Shown: in pieces, positions 47,950-59,850 of the stretch
Numbering within the stretch: position 1 is the first letter of the stretch
Layout of the letters: each line of letters begins with the position of its first letter
Assembly (NCBI GenBank): GCA_007644065.1
Contig: VJWN01000006.1
Coordinates: forward strand, 558,001-622,000
Length of the DNA stretch: 64,000 bases
Reading direction: 5' to 3'
Source: Margaritispora aquatica
Taxonomy: Eukaryota; Ascomycota; Leotiomycetes; Helotiales; Discinellaceae
The notes under the pieces: generated by a model
Database searches by the model: none
What the model was told of the DNA's origin: nothing
Seen by the model: the letters and a program-made list of their open reading frames with translations, nothing else
Position numbers and translations under genes: made by a program

Positions 47950-49450
47950 CTACCTCAATTCAACCCCGAGTTCCTTGACAAGTGCCTCCTTAACCTTATC
48001 ATGCAACTCACCCACCTCCCCCTTCGTCAACGTCCTCTCCAAACTTCTATAGTTAACCCTATAACACAAGCTCCTCCTCCCAGTCTTAGGATGCGTAAAC
48101 TCATCCACCAACCCCACATCCTCAACCACATCACCTCCGATTCCACGCACAATCTCCATAACATCATTCTCATGAAAACCACCGCTTTCAGGAGACGAGG
48201 TAGAGGACTTGACCCAGAACGCGACGTCGCGGTAACTTGCTGGGTACTTTGAATATGGGACGAAGCGCTTCAAGTTTGAGAGCGTGGGATCAGAGGAAAG
48301 TCCTGTGAATTGTGATAGGAATCGAGGATCTTTGGACCAAAAGAGTCGGATGTCTGGAATCTCAAAGAGCAGCATTGAGATGCGCTCTAGACCCATTCCA
48401 AAAGCCCAGCCGAGCTGAGAAGATGCATCTGCATTTTTCATAATATCCTGCTGGACAACACCACAACCCAGCAGTTCAAGCCAGTCCCCTTGCCAGAAGA
48501 CCTCAAGCTCCCAAGACGGACTTGTGAAGGGGAAGTAGGCTTCTATCCAGCGAACGCGCAGAGGCTCGTCAACATAGTCTGGGTTTGTAGCTATAGCCGC
48601 TGCTTTGGCACGAGTGAAGATCTCCAGAATGACCAGCTCCAGAGATCGTTTAAGATGCGCTGCGATGGCTTCGGCTTCAGCTTGTGCATGATCTGATTGT
48701 AGCGGGTTTCGCTCTGGGTGTGTGGGTGGATTTGGATCTTCGACTTTCATGGAATGTGTGGGTAGTGCCTCAAAGTCTTTCCAGACTGCAGCTGCTATGT
48801 CACCATTTGGCACCTTGGCTCGATCCCACATCCTCGCTCCTTCCATTTGGTGGAAGACTGGATAATGACTCCTGTCAATGGCATCTCTGCGATACACATC
48901 TGCACTGACGAGGTAGCCCTCGCTTTCATTTGCTCGGAAGAGATCTGCTTGATGTGCACTGGTGTGCGTTCGCAAAACAGTATCCTTATTCACATAGTAT
49001 GTGTCCGTCTTGCTTCTTCCCGGATGGTCTGCAGGGAATCCCAGAGAATCGAAGTTCTGATGTGTTGTTACCACAGGAAAGAAGGTATTGTGGTACTTGT
49101 AGGTCGGTGCTGGAAAACGCGATTCGATTATGGATCGAGTAATAGCAATTGGATGATCCTTCTCAATATGCAATCGTCGAGATACTGCTGAGACGATATT
49201 GGGTGTCAAGTTGTGCCATTCGTCTGTTGGATATGTCTTGCCATCGATCGCAATTGTCTTTCGAGACTCGGTAGCTAGAACAGCTTAGTGAAGATTGAGA
49301 ATTTGTATAGCACTCTTTCCTACCTGTCGAATTGTATCGGCATTGTGTACACACTCTCAATCGCCTTGAGGATGCATTGCTCAACCCAATGAACAATGAC
49401 AGCGCCTCTCTACCCGTCGAGATGGGTTGTCTTCTTAAGATGGGCAACAT
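47950..49450 (-). CDS. MSF1: Mitochondrial phenylalanyl-tRNA synthetase
   Basis: Two exons, 49324-49450 and 47950-49274, give 483 aa. The N-terminus is basic and Ser-rich (MLPILRRQPISTGREALSLF), consistent with mitochondrial import. The class II core shows KTDTYYVNKDTVLRTHTSAHQ (motif 2 region), DVYRRDAIDRSHYPVFHQMEG and the motif 3 region GLERISMLLFEIPDIRLFWSKDPRF. The C-terminal FDX-ACB anticodon-binding domain starts near KRFVPYSKYPASYRDVAFW and closes with LCYRVNYRS. This is the monomeric mitochondrial enzyme charging tRNA-Phe. Upstream of its ATG is a compact spacer (49451-50006) leading to the divergent dicarboxylate carrier gene. Confidence 0.95.
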
Positions 49451-50006
49451 TTGGAGCTACTTGCCTGAAGAGGAAACAAATACTGTCGAGCTCAGTTGTG
49501 GAGGCTCAGAGTTCCAGACATCGGTGCCGACAGTTTTTCCGAATGCTTGATGACGCAAGGGTTGGTGCTTCGCAGGAACCAATTTCCCGCGCCAAAAAGG
49601 TAATCAATCAACTGTGTTCCAGTGTTCCAGTGTTCCAGCGTTGCACCGTCCACGAACTTCAGCTCGGTCAATTCCCGAAGATGGGGGACAAAAGCCGCTT
49701 TATCTCCTTGGGGTTCAATTAAATATTGTATATACTCAGCATCGGGCGTTCTAGACTTCGCTTCACCTAAACATACATCTATCTGTTCGCGTTCCTCCCA
49801 GGTAGTGCTTGTTCCATATCATCAGTGTCCGGGCCCTACTCCAGCGGATCGCCGAAAGCTTCACGAGCTTTTTTTGTTTCTTCTGCAGCCGCACTTCGAC
49901 ACAGCGAAATTGCAAAACAACCCTCCCCTCCATTCTACACTCTCTACTCTCTACTAGATTTCCTAAATTCACGGCACGGAATGCTGAGACGGGATCAATT
50001 GCGATT

Positions 50007-51055
50007 ATGTCTGCCGTGAGAACACCAGAGGTTGCGCGGACGAAGGAGAAGAAGTCCCAAGCTTCACCAAATGTGCGATATCCATTTTGGTTTGGAGGAA
50101 GTGCAAGCAGTTTTGCAGCATGTGTGACCCATCCATTGGATCTCGGTAAGCTTCATGATGCCCTTATGTCAATTTAGAAACCAATTGCTAATATTCACTT
50201 AGTGAAGGTATGAAAGGCTCCCGCGCAAGAAAGAGAGTAAAGCACTGAACAGATCCCCTCTAGGTCCGCCTCCAAACCCGCAGCGGTAATGCCCCCAAGA
50301 CGATGGTTGGCACCTTTGCGCATGTCGTCTCCAATGACGGCATAACTGGTTTATACCGTGGACTCTCAGCGTCCCTCTTGCGCCAACTCACCTACTCCAC
50401 GATGCGCTTCGGTGTCTACGAGGAGCTTAAGTCCGACCTCACGACCGCGACCTCGAAGCCCTCGTTTCCAGTCCTCATAGCCATATCTTCCATGTCAGGC
50501 TTTCTCGGCGGAGTAGCCGGTAACCCTGCGGATGTTCTGAATGTACGGATGCAACACGATGCCGCACTGCCCAAGGAACAGAGGAGGAATTACAAGAATG
50601 CCATTGATGGCCTAATTCGCATGACGAGAGAAGAGGGGTGGAAGAGCTTGTTCAGAGGCGTTTGGCCAAATAGTATGCGAGCTGTGCTCATGACAGCAAG
50701 TCAACTTGCTTCATACGATGGATTTAAGCGTGTCCTGCTAGACCACACTCCTATGGTAGATGGTCTCGGCACGCATTTCTCGGCCTCGTTCCTCGCTGGC
50801 TTTGTAGCTACGACAGTGTGCTCGCCAGTTGATGTGATCAAGACCCGAGTTATGTCTTCGCATGAGAGCAAGGCTCTCGTTACTTTATTGGCGGATGTCT
50901 ATAGAATGGAAGGAGTGGGGTGGATGTTCAGGGGCTGGGTGCCATCCTTTATTCGCTTGGGCCCACATACGATTGCAACTTTCCTCTTCTTGGAACAGCA
51001 CAAGAAGATCTACAGGAAGTACAAAGGCATAGATGAGCTCAACAGAGCTATCTAA
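50007..51055 (+). CDS. DIC1: Mitochondrial dicarboxylate carrier
   Basis: Three exons, 50007-50145, 50203-50207 (5 nt) and 50264-51055, give 311 aa. Three mitochondrial-carrier repeats are seen. The first signature (THPLDLVKVRLQTR) is assembled across both introns, the second is GNPADVLNVRMQHD, and the third is CSPVDVIKTRVM. Six helices are expected in the inner membrane. The repeat 2 signature NPADVLNVRMQ, with Asn in place of the usual Lys, is typical of the dicarboxylate/malate-phosphate exchangers. The 5-nt microexon TGAAG supplies the conserved Val-Lys; without it the first signature and the frame are lost. It is divergent from the mitochondrial Phe-tRNA synthetase gene across about 556 bp. 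Confidence 0.93.
50203..50207 (+). other. 5-nt microexon in the carrier gene
   Basis: ACTTAG|TGAAG|GTATGA. With the G left by exon 1 it encodes GTG AAG (Val-Lys) of the carrier signature, and exon 3 begins GTCCGC in phase 0. Confidence 0.8.
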
Positions 51056-51569
51056 GCTACTACTGCGACCTACCTCACGACACTGATACCATTTTGCGGC
51101 CCTGCTTGTATACCTCATTGAGAGAGCAGGCGTGTTTTGGATATATGGGATTTTGGAGACTGGAGTTTTGGGTATAAAGACTGGGGGAATCACCTAGATT
51201 TATAGAAGCATCAGAAGGCGTTACTGTATTATAGGATATCGTATCATCATTTCTTGGTCTATTTTGGCCTTGGCTACTGTTCCCTTCGTAGCCCCAGAGC
51301 TTTTGTGACCCCCCAAACGCCATGACCATAAGTGATGCATGATAGTACTGTACAAGCTTATGGTGTCCTGTGACTAGCTCGCCTGAATGCCTTTGTCTAC
51401 CTAACAAGGTTCGATGGGAGCGGAAGTTGATGTTATTAAGTAGAGCCGTGATATCGTGGAAACAATCAGGCTTATTTAAGCCCTGATGTATCCGGAAAGA
51501 CCTGTAAGCGTTCATATGATGGTCCGAGGTGGTGAAACATCGCTTATATATTTTCCTCTATTGGGTTTC

Positions 51570-52689
51570 TCAGTTCCATCCTGAGCCACCACCATTCTGA
51601 CCGTATGGAGTTGCACCATAAGGAGTTGAGGATCCATTACCCCACGATGGCTGTCCCTGTCCAGCATTACCAAACGGAGTTGTATAGCCTTGATCCTGAT
51701 TCCAATTGGTATCAGTCATGCCAACATCCGGACTGCGCGGACCATCTGCATAGCCATCATTGCCATTTCCGTCCTCGGTAAGATCGTGGATAACAAGTGC
51801 TAGCTTTTGTTGAAGAACCTTGATACCTTGCTGGATGATCGCGTCTGGCTCCAAATTGCCAATGCTCTCGACCTCGAAGTAGAACTTCTCTGGGACAGCA
51901 TCATAGTCGAATGGTTCACCCTCTTGTGCAGGCTCCTCCCAATCAGCATATTTGCTCTTTGGCCTAGACAAGTCAGTTTAATGAGGTTTGTTTTACATAG
52001 CGCGTCTCCACCTACCATTCCTTTGCTGGATCTTCCTCATACCACAGATCAATATGTCGCAGCTTATTGTGAGGATCGTATTCGAATCCTACTGCAGCTG
52101 TTGGTGCCCACTTGACATGCTCCTTGGCAATACCCTTCTTGGCGATACACTTCATGCGCAACTCTTGTCCTTTCCGCAGTTTGCAAATGACCGTGCCTAA
52201 CCTGTCTGCATCCGTGATTACAGGATTTCCAACCCACTGGTTTGCACGAGCCGCATCAACAACAAGATCACGAGCGTAGACCTTCATGATGTCATCCCCA
52301 GTACAGCGTGCATGTAATGTGAGAGTAACGCTGCACAGCTCACAGTATTGTTCGCAATCGCAGTCTCGCGAGTATGCGACATCATCCACGTTCTTTGAAT
52401 TGAGAGGCACGAGACCGAGTCGATGACACAGGAATTCGTCTGCGAGGACCGATGTGTTCGCTTCGATTTCCACTAGATCGATGGCCATGATGGGTACTTC
52501 TGCCAGCATAACTCTGCGCAACGAATTCGCAAAGGCGAGATCAACGCCTTGCAGCTCGAAATTGACATGATTTGGACCAGCCTGTGTAGCGCATCAACAC
52601 AATCCGAGACGCACACAAGCTAACAACCCTACCTCTGAGATCTTGACCTGAGGGCCGATCGTATCTGTTTCCATAGCATCGTAATCCAT
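51570..52689 (-). CDS. RPB3: RNA polymerase II subunit RPB3
   Basis: Three exons, 52633-52689, 52016-52581 and 51570-51963, give 338 aa. The alpha-like dimerisation motif is VNFELQGVDLAFANSLRRVMLAEVPIMAIDLVEI. The zinc loop carries Cys in CDCEQYCELC. The conserved C-terminal dimerisation helix is EKFYFEVESIGNLEPDAIIQQGIKVLQQKL. The N-terminus MDYDAMETDTIGPQVKISE matches fungal RPB3. A Gly/Asn/Gln-rich tail follows and is probably disordered. RPB3 pairs with RPB11 in the assembly platform of Pol II in the nucleus. The gene is convergent with the dicarboxylate carrier. Confidence 0.95.
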
Positions 52690-54291
52690 CTTGACGGTGG
52701 GATCTAAACTCCGGACTCGAGGCGCAAGTTCAGGAAAGCCTCAATAAGCTGGTGCAAGGCGTCGTTGACTGTCAGAATTGAGAAAGGTCTGGGCAATCAG
52801 AGAGGCTGATGAGACTGCTTGCGGACGGTTTGCAGCGGAATTGCTGCGGCTGCAATGTGGAAATGATGTCGAGGTTTTGGAGGAAAAGCCTACGTTATTG
52901 TCGAGGCTGAATGAATGGCAACTCTGAACCTGAATCTGATCCACAAAATCCACATGCAGCCGCATTTTGGCGCTAGTACATGCATCACGTGATGACGAGG
53001 TGAGGCTGGGTGATTTCCATGTTCTGAATGAATTGCTTCCGGGGATTACCCACCTCACCTGGTTCTCTGATGCATCAAAAGGTGAACAACTCAAAACAGA
53101 ACAAGAACAGTTTGGAACAACCGCAAGAAGATAATAATTTGATCAGATGAATGGAGGTGATCTACTCCGACATTTCGACAAGAATATTTTAGCCATCCCA
53201 TGAATTATCACTTTCCGGCTGTTTTAATTCTAGCATTCTGCGTGTTCTAGGGTCTACCACATAGTGATGCCAAGAATTAGACGTTCTTGGACTCGTACTT
53301 CCTGAGAGTTTCCCTTTTCTCTACATCATGCATACATTGTTGTATGTTGTATGCATACCTGTAGAACGTGACCACTTCATCATTCCCATCCCATCCATGA
53401 GGAGTGCTTCTATACGAGATCTTCAATAATTGTCATGATGGTCACAATCGACAACCAGTTATCAGCCATCCCTGGCTATGAGGCCCGTTCAGCCATCGCC
53501 ATGTCATTGTCATTTGGTGTTGAGACACGAAGAGACAGAGACACACACTTCGCCTCCCTCGAACATCTGAAGTTCTAGCATCTTCGCGGCATCATCCAAT
53601 CCATACCATCTAGACCATCCATACCTATCCCCAACATTGTCTTGGGAACATTACTCAACAACAACCATCCACTGCAAATCACGGCTTCTCCTTTACCCCT
53701 TTACTCCGCAATTCTGTATCAAGCCAAGCCTGAAGTCCAAGCATGATGGCTAAAGAGTAAAGACCACTTAGACCAGTGAGTGATCTTTACATTCTTGTTG
53801 GTGGGCAGTGTATTGTACGGGTAAGTCCTAGTCCTAGTCCTAGTCCTAGTTCTATGTGCACTTGACTTCAGACACAAATCCCACTCTCAACGTCTGCCCG
53901 AGGCTTAGTTACAGGTGGGCAAGGTTTGAGCTTCCTGATTATCCACGCGCGGCAGGTTACGAAACTCCAGAACTCAGTGGAAGAGACAGGAGACACAGCA
54001 AAACAAGAAGCCGAGAAGACCGTCATTGGTGGCTGTGAGGAGTGTTGTGAAATTCTTCTTTGCACTGCCCCTCGCTCGCATCCAGAGGCGAGGGCGAGGC
54101 CAAGGCCAAGGCCGACCACTGACGAGGAAACCGCCGTTGCGACAACTTTGCCATAAAACAAACAACATTTCCTCCCAAAAGATTTCTTAATCACACACAA
54201 GCTGCAGACTCATCACTCGAACAAACACTCTGCTCATCAGATATCTACTTTAGTCTTCTATCCTCTGCTGATCCACGAAACCTAACTCAAT
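52690..54291. other. Intergenic region between divergent RPB3 and calcipressin genes
   Basis: No supported gene. It contains the tandem repeat (TCCTAG)n at about 53823-53850 and short CT-rich tracts near the calcipressin start. The frame on the minus strand at 52741-53094 lacks motifs. Confidence 0.5.
53823..53850. repeat. 6-bp tandem repeat (TCCTAG)n
   Basis: Four to five units are seen directly. Confidence 0.85.
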
Positions 54292-55059
54292 ATGTCGTCG
54301 CTATCAACTCCAACCTCCCCCACCTCGCCACCCCTCTCTCGACCAGTCTCCAGAAGATCAAAGAGTCCCATGAGCATAGATCTTTCCAATCTTCCACCGC
54401 TCGTCCAACCAACGCCGCCTTCAAATACCCTCATCATCACCAACCTCCAGGATGTTGAAGTGTTCCGCGCAGACAACCTCCAAGAAATCCGAGAGCTCAT
54501 CAACCAGTCCGCGCCTATCCACTCTTGGGCCCCTCTCAAGTCTTTCCGCCGTATAATCGTGTCCTTCTTTGACGAGGAGTCTGCGATCCGCATACGCCAG
54601 ATTCTGGATGGTGAAGCGATCATGGGCGAGCGTGTCAAGGTGTATTTTGGTGCCCAGACCTCCATTGCGCCCAAGGACGAGCATTTGAATCTTCCAGATG
54701 CTGGCAAGCTATTCTTTATTTCTCCTCCCCCTTCTCCACCACATGGATGGGAGATGAAGCTCGAAGACGCTCCAAACAAGCAAGTCCACGCTGAGGATTT
54801 GGCTGAGGCACTTGCAAAGCTCCACCACCGTCCCCGGACCGACCTCCCAGCCAGCCCAATCTCAGATGGAGAGGGAGGATTTGTGAACAGACAACGAAGT
54901 GGAAGCACTACCATCTACAATCCCAACGATCACGGCTGCTCTCCAAACCTACCTGCGATCTCTGTTGAGGATACTACTGCAGAGTATGAGATTTCACCTA
55001 TTGAGGTCGAGAAGCCTATCTTTGCACATACCTCGCGCCCACCAGTAGAGTTGATGTAG
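54292..55059 (+). CDS. Calcipressin (calcineurin regulator, RCAN family)
   Basis: Single exon, 255 aa. An RRM-like domain begins at TLIITNLQDVEVF (about 45). The family signature LPDAGKLFFISPPPSPPHGW (about 139-158) carries the SP-repeat phosphosites that control calcineurin binding. The N-terminal ~40 residues are Ser/Pro-rich. Near the C-terminus ISVEDTTAEYEISPIEVEKP resembles the PxIxIT/TxxP-type docking segment of RCANs. It should bind and modulate calcineurin in Ca2+ stress signalling. The start is supported by the ATG following a pyrimidine-rich leader. Known fungal names are rcn1/rcnA/cbpA. Confidence 0.93.
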   Translation: MSSLSTPTSPTSPPLSRPVSRRSKSPMSIDLSNLPPLVQPTPPSNTLIITNLQDVEVFRADNLQEIRELINQSAPIHSWAPLKSFRRIIVSFFDEESAIRIRQILDGEAIMGERVKVYFGAQTSIAPKDEHLNLPDAGKLFFISPPPSPPHGWEMKLEDAPNKQVHAEDLAEALAKLHHRPRTDLPASPISDGEGGFVNRQRSGSTTIYNPNDHGCSPNLPAISVEDTTAEYEISPIEVEKPIFAHTSRPPVELM

Positions 55060-55470
55060 TAGGGTTGGATGGGAAAGTTTGGTGAATATTCAGGAGTGAA
55101 CACTTGGGAAAGATTCTGGCGCATTCTGCATTTCTATGGACATTTTGGCGCTAGGCGCTTGCATGGTGGAAGCTCTGCTATAGCATTGAGCACGGGTTTT
55201 GGCGTTGCATTGTGGTTATTCGATTCTTTCGAAGATGTGATGGTTTTGTACGATATTAAAAACTGTCCGTGAAAATGGCAGATAGTAGAGGAGTCTCATT
55301 ATAATCAAAAGAAATTCAACAAATAAACCTTATAACCAGACAATAATTAAACATGAAAGCTTTGGGATGTTTCCATATTTCCATCCAGCTGTAGTAATTA
55401 TACATATATGAATATACAGTCATCAGACAAGCTGCCTTCTCGGCCTCCACCCTACTTAGGCAGGTATATA

Positions 55471-57103
55471 CTAGCTGAACCAGCTTCTCAACCCCATCCT
55501 CCCAAGCAAACCCCATCCAGTTCTCAACCCTACATAAGACGCCACACCCACCACAGCACCAAACAGCACAAGCGAGCCCAGATTCCTCCTCTCCACGCCC
55601 GACGCCCTCAGTCCGGCCACATAGTCACCCATATGGGTCTTGGTGTCGAAATTCGGGATATACTTGAACTCGAAATTCGACTCCTCGCCCAGGCCATGCT
55701 CGTTGTTGCGCACGATGACCGCGTAGAAGATGCGTCGCAGCGCCGCGATCTTGCGGCGGTCCAGGTACGGGATCGAGCGGTACGTGTAGCACACGGCCAC
55801 GAAGAAGATGCACTGCCCCGCCACGAGGCACTTGTAGTAGAAGCTGGGGCGGCCGAGGCCCAGCGCGTCGGCGAGCTCGTCGCCGTTGAGCCAGCGCGCG
55901 GAGGCGTTCAGGAAATCTCGTGAGGCGTACGCCGGGGGCTGGCCTTGCAGGGACAGGATGATGTTGTTGGCGAGGACACGGGACGTTGCGCTGGGGTTTA
56001 TCTCGGAGATGAGCTGCGACTCCATCATTGCCTTTGCGGCGGCGGGGGTGGCGAAGTGGGAGGTTGGCGCGCCGATGTAGTGCGCTACCAAGCGCCAGAG
56101 CGCGATGTAGTCTTCGATTTCCCGCTGGCGGAGGTAGATCCCCTGTCGCGGGAAGCCGAGCCAGATCAGGGTGGCGGAGAAGGTGCTGATGGTGCCGATG
56201 GAGTCGAGGTCATTGATGGGGATGCCGTAGTCGGCGATGGAGTAGTAGGAGGGCTTCTCGGCTGCGAGGGCGAGGATGCGGCGGCGGACGGCGGCGTGCA
56301 GGAGGCGGACGCGGATCGAGGATTGATGCCCTGCGCCGCCGAGTTGCATTGATGAGAGGGATTGCGTTACTTGGAGGATGTGCTGGGTTGTTTCGTAGAG
56401 TCGGTGTTTGGCTACTTTGGTGGAGAAACCGCCGGTACGGGCGAGTACTTCAGTTACTCGTGCTGCCTATGTTTTATCAGCGAAGTACATAAGAATAGGA
56501 GCGGAACATAAGAGAGGTTTGTTAAGCATAGGAGGTAGGTCGACTGTTTTGTAATTTCAAGGTGCTGGTGTGAGGAGAAGTTCAAGTCAAGGATTTGTCT
56601 GGGAATTGTTACATACTCCCATGCCGCCGAGAAGAGACTGATATGCCAGCTAATTTCCTGATTAGCAAGTGTATAGTGAAAGGTGGTCCACAAAAACTTA
56701 CGGCTGTCAAAGCAACACCGCCATAACGATAGAATACATCTTGACCCCTCGCAATCTGGTCCCAATCCACCCAGTCGGGAATCGTGTTCACCTCATCCCA
56801 CAGTTCCTGTAACCTTGGGTCCTCGCTCGCGTGATCTCTCAGAAGAGCGTACAGGTCTCTCTTTGGCTTAATTCGTTCTCCCTCTTTGGCTGGGACTCTG
56901 CTCTGGTTGCGAGGTAGCTCGCTGGTCGTGGGTGGCGAAATCTCATCCAAGGCATTGAGAGCGTTTTCTCCTTTCACATCATATGAATATTTCAGAGGAT
57001 GCATCTGCTCGGGAGTGAGATGCTGAGGGCTCCATTGGAAGGTGTAACCCCACACACGTCTGGTGTTCTCATCATCTCGTTGAAAGGGACTTCGATAAGA
57101 CAT
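55471..57103 (-). CDS. DUF2236 (MpaB/Lcp-type oxygenase-like) protein
   Basis: Three exons, 56702-57103, 56617-56649 (33 nt) and 55471-56466, give 476 aa. Family marks are QDVFYRYGGVALTAL near the intron, HAAVRRRIL, YGIPINDLDSIGTISTF (about 265-281) and a WRLVAHYIG block. A membrane-associated tail follows (GSLVLFGAVVGVASYVGL). The DUF2236 family includes rubber oxygenase Lcp and the ER-bound oxygenase MpaB; candidate heme-ligating His residues are present, but the substrate is unknown. The 33-nt exon encodes LAYQSLLGGMG. The coding DNA of the last exon is distinctly GC-rich, as in the MFS gene. Confidence 0.85.
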
Positions 57104-57620
57104 ACTGATGAAGCGAAACGACTAAATGGGATGAAGGAGAGCAAATCAGCTCAAGCAATGACTTATTGCTCCAAGCACAAGTATACTTGAAAAGATCAAA
57201 GAATATTGAACATGAAATGCTGATTGAAAGTGTATCTCTGGACAATGTTTGTAGGGATTCTGGTTAATATCTCCTCATTGTCACATGGAAGCATCATCGA
57301 CTTGTCGCCTCGGAAATATGACTTTACTATGCCCCATGCTCACCTTCGAGCAGATGTACTTACTAAATTTTTGATCTGGTGGATGATTTTCAATCAAGTT
57401 GAAAAGCTAAATCCGAGAACTCTGTCTTCTCAAGTTCAGTCAGCACTTGTGGTGTTGAAGGATCGAGTGGTAGTCGTTGCACAACTGGCGAGCCCCTTTT
57501 CAAACGATGCGATAAGCGATAAGAATGCCAAGAGATTTTCTTGGAGGCGAAAGGTCGTGCGTCGTTCAAGATGTTTTTTTGATCCTCAACTTCTCCTGTC
57601 GCAGTCCAACACTATTCACC

Positions 57621-58715
57621 ATGATGCCATGCCGCTGCAAGAGCCATACCTTGGGTATTTTCATCCGAAGTGTAGTTCAGATTGAGCTTTCTGCGACCTC
57701 AAGGTCTACGGCTGGGAGACCACAGAGGCCGGCATTCAAGCCTGCTTCGACCACGCGACACCTCAAGACACAGCATTTGATCCCTCGATTCTATTCCACA
57801 TCGACTACAGACTCAGCAAGTCAGTTGGCCTCAGAGCCAACTAAAGCCGAAGGGGATGAAACCCACAAGCTCCAAGAAGCGGCTGCTGGCAATGGCGCAT
57901 TTGTCGAGTTTTCAATGGAGGCAATAGATGCGCTTGCTGCTGAAGCTGAGTCGGAGGAGATAATTAAGGACGATTTCAAAGATGAGCCAGGAGAGATGCA
58001 AGCTTTTAGGCCAATGAGGGAGACTAGCGAGGTGTTCGATGACCTGGAAGACCCGGATGAAATCCCATTGAATGCTTTGTTAAAGGACGAACCCAAGAGA
58101 AAGCAGAGGCCAGCAGATGGGCCTAGAGTGGCATCAAGATCCATCTTCAGAGAGCCTGACTCCAAATACTACACGAATGTGCCAAAGGAGAAAGTGAAGG
58201 AGCCTAAGGACGATTGGGTACCACCACCAAAAGAACCTTGGATGATATACAAAGAGATACTCAAGAAGAAGTTCCCAGATGGATACCAGCCTCTCAAACG
58301 GCTTTCGCCAGATGCCATTGCGGGTATCAGAGCACTCCATGCACAAATGCCAGAGAAATATACTACTTGGGTGCTATCACAAGAGTTTGAGGTATCTCCG
58401 GAAGCCATTCGCCGAATTCTGAAATCGAAATGGCAGCCGGATGCGGAGGAAGAGGCGGACCGAATGCAACGATGGTTCAAGAGAGGCGAGAAAGTCTGGG
58501 GAAGATATGCGGAGCTTGGAGTGAAGCCACCGAAGAAATGGAGAGATATGGGTATTGGCCAAGGGAAGCCCGAATGGCTGTTGAAGAGGAACGCGAAATT
58601 CAAGTACGAAGTGCCTCCGCTGCCTGCTCTTATCACGACTGCCCGAAGGAAGGAGGAGAAGAGTCGTGAGGCTAGTGAGAATGATTTTGGAAGCCTTGTA
58701 GATAAGATATTGTGA
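57621..58715 (+). CDS. RRG9: Neugrin/Rrg9-like mitochondrial protein
   Basis: Single exon, 364 aa (ATG-ATG start; the second ATG is 57624). The leader is basic and Ser/Thr-rich, with RFYSTST near residue 60, a plausible mitochondrial cleavage region. An acidic middle follows. The Neugrin domain is at about 222-270 (LSPDAIAGIRALHAQMPEKYT, then LSQEFEVSPEAIRRILKSKW). Rrg9 of yeast is required for respiratory growth and mitochondrial genome maintenance. The C-terminus has basic and charged runs. The family call is from the helix-turn-helix-like core; the symbol is by homology. Confidence 0.85.
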   Translation: MMPCRCKSHTLGIFIRSVVQIELSATSRSTAGRPQRPAFKPASTTRHLKTQHLIPRFYSTSTTDSASQLASEPTKAEGDETHKLQEAAAGNGAFVEFSMEAIDALAAEAESEEIIKDDFKDEPGEMQAFRPMRETSEVFDDLEDPDEIPLNALLKDEPKRKQRPADGPRVASRSIFREPDSKYYTNVPKEKVKEPKDDWVPPPKEPWMIYKEILKKKFPDGYQPLKRLSPDAIAGIRALHAQMPEKYTTWVLSQEFEVSPEAIRRILKSKWQPDAEEEADRMQRWFKRGEKVWGRYAELGVKPPKKWRDMGIGQGKPEWLLKRNAKFKYEVPPLPALITTARRKEEKSREASENDFGSLVDKIL

Positions 58716-59850
58716 TGCAATGCATGGAATGCATGGGAAATGTGCTATGGTTATAGCTCTGTATCAAAAGGGATGGTCGCAGCCTTGAGCTAGACCTTTG
58801 TAGTTGTAACAAAATGTACATCAGGGATTAACATCAGCGATGCACTAATCAGCATGTCTTCCCGTTCTCCATATTCATTGATTACCTGGTCTTATGGTAC
58901 TGGTCTCGGTAGTGCTGTGTGGGAGGGAAAGTGTCTCAGGACGGAATTGAGAGCTTGGTCTATCTGTGGTCTAGAGATCTGGTGTTTGGAGGATACCACC
59001 CACGGAGATTTCCCAGTCGTTGGAGCAAAGAAAGGTAGATTCCTTCGAGAATCTCCAGCAAACACTCAGGGATTGAGCTTTGATGTTTCTCGAAATTCCA
59101 TTCCGACGTTTCAAACCATCCGTATCCTGTATCCTGTATCCTGTTTCCGCTTCCCGGTATGTGAGGACCCGGTTCCGGATATGATCCTGGGTCTTTCTGG
59201 GTCTCTGGATGCTTTCCCCTGAAAAGAACGGACGCGCTCAAGGTCGGTTGGACGCGCTGATTGGATAGAAATCAGGGGCACGGACATATATCGAGATAGG
59301 CGTGGGCGAAAACACTGCAGCGCACTTTACTGCACTGTAACGGTACTGTACTACACTGTAAATCGTCACACTCACACTCACACTCACACTCTCTCTTCCG
59401 GCAAAGCAAAACATCCCATCCCATCCCATCCCATCGCAACTCTTCGCTCCCTGCTCCTTGCACATCTCTCTTTCTCTCTCTCTCTCTCGCATTTGTTCTT
59501 CCAATTCTTTTTGCTATCTCAAGCTTCTTTCTCTTCCTCCCCCCCCAGTATGTCACTTTGATCGCTCTAGATCCTGTCACTGTAAGTTAAATGATCAATT
59601 GTCAATCATCAATTGTTTATTATTCGTGTTCCATTGTTGTTGTGATGAGAATCAACCCTAATTTTCGGCGTGCTAGCTTTTGTTTCCTAACCTTACCTTA
59701 CCCTGATGCTCCTCCAACCAGCTGTCGGAGCCAACCATCAGAACAAACCTTCCAAATTGGATCTTGGAAGTACGACAAGCTCTAACTGAAGCACACAATC
59801 AATTCCACACTCTAAGCTCGACTTCTAATTAATTCCTCGATGGCTTGATT
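58716..59850. other. Spacer with short tandem repeats upstream of the WD40 gene
   Basis: No supported gene. Repeats seen: (GTATCCT)n at 59120-59146, (ACACTC)n at 59370-59396, (CATCC)n at 59412-59436 and (TC)n at 59467-59490. The last three form a pyrimidine-rich leader typical of fungal promoters/5' UTRs. A C8 run is at about 59540. Confidence 0.5.

Noticed and set aside
57224..57685. 153-codon frame overlapping the Rrg9 start
   Set aside because: Ends inside the Rrg9 coding region in another frame; no motif.
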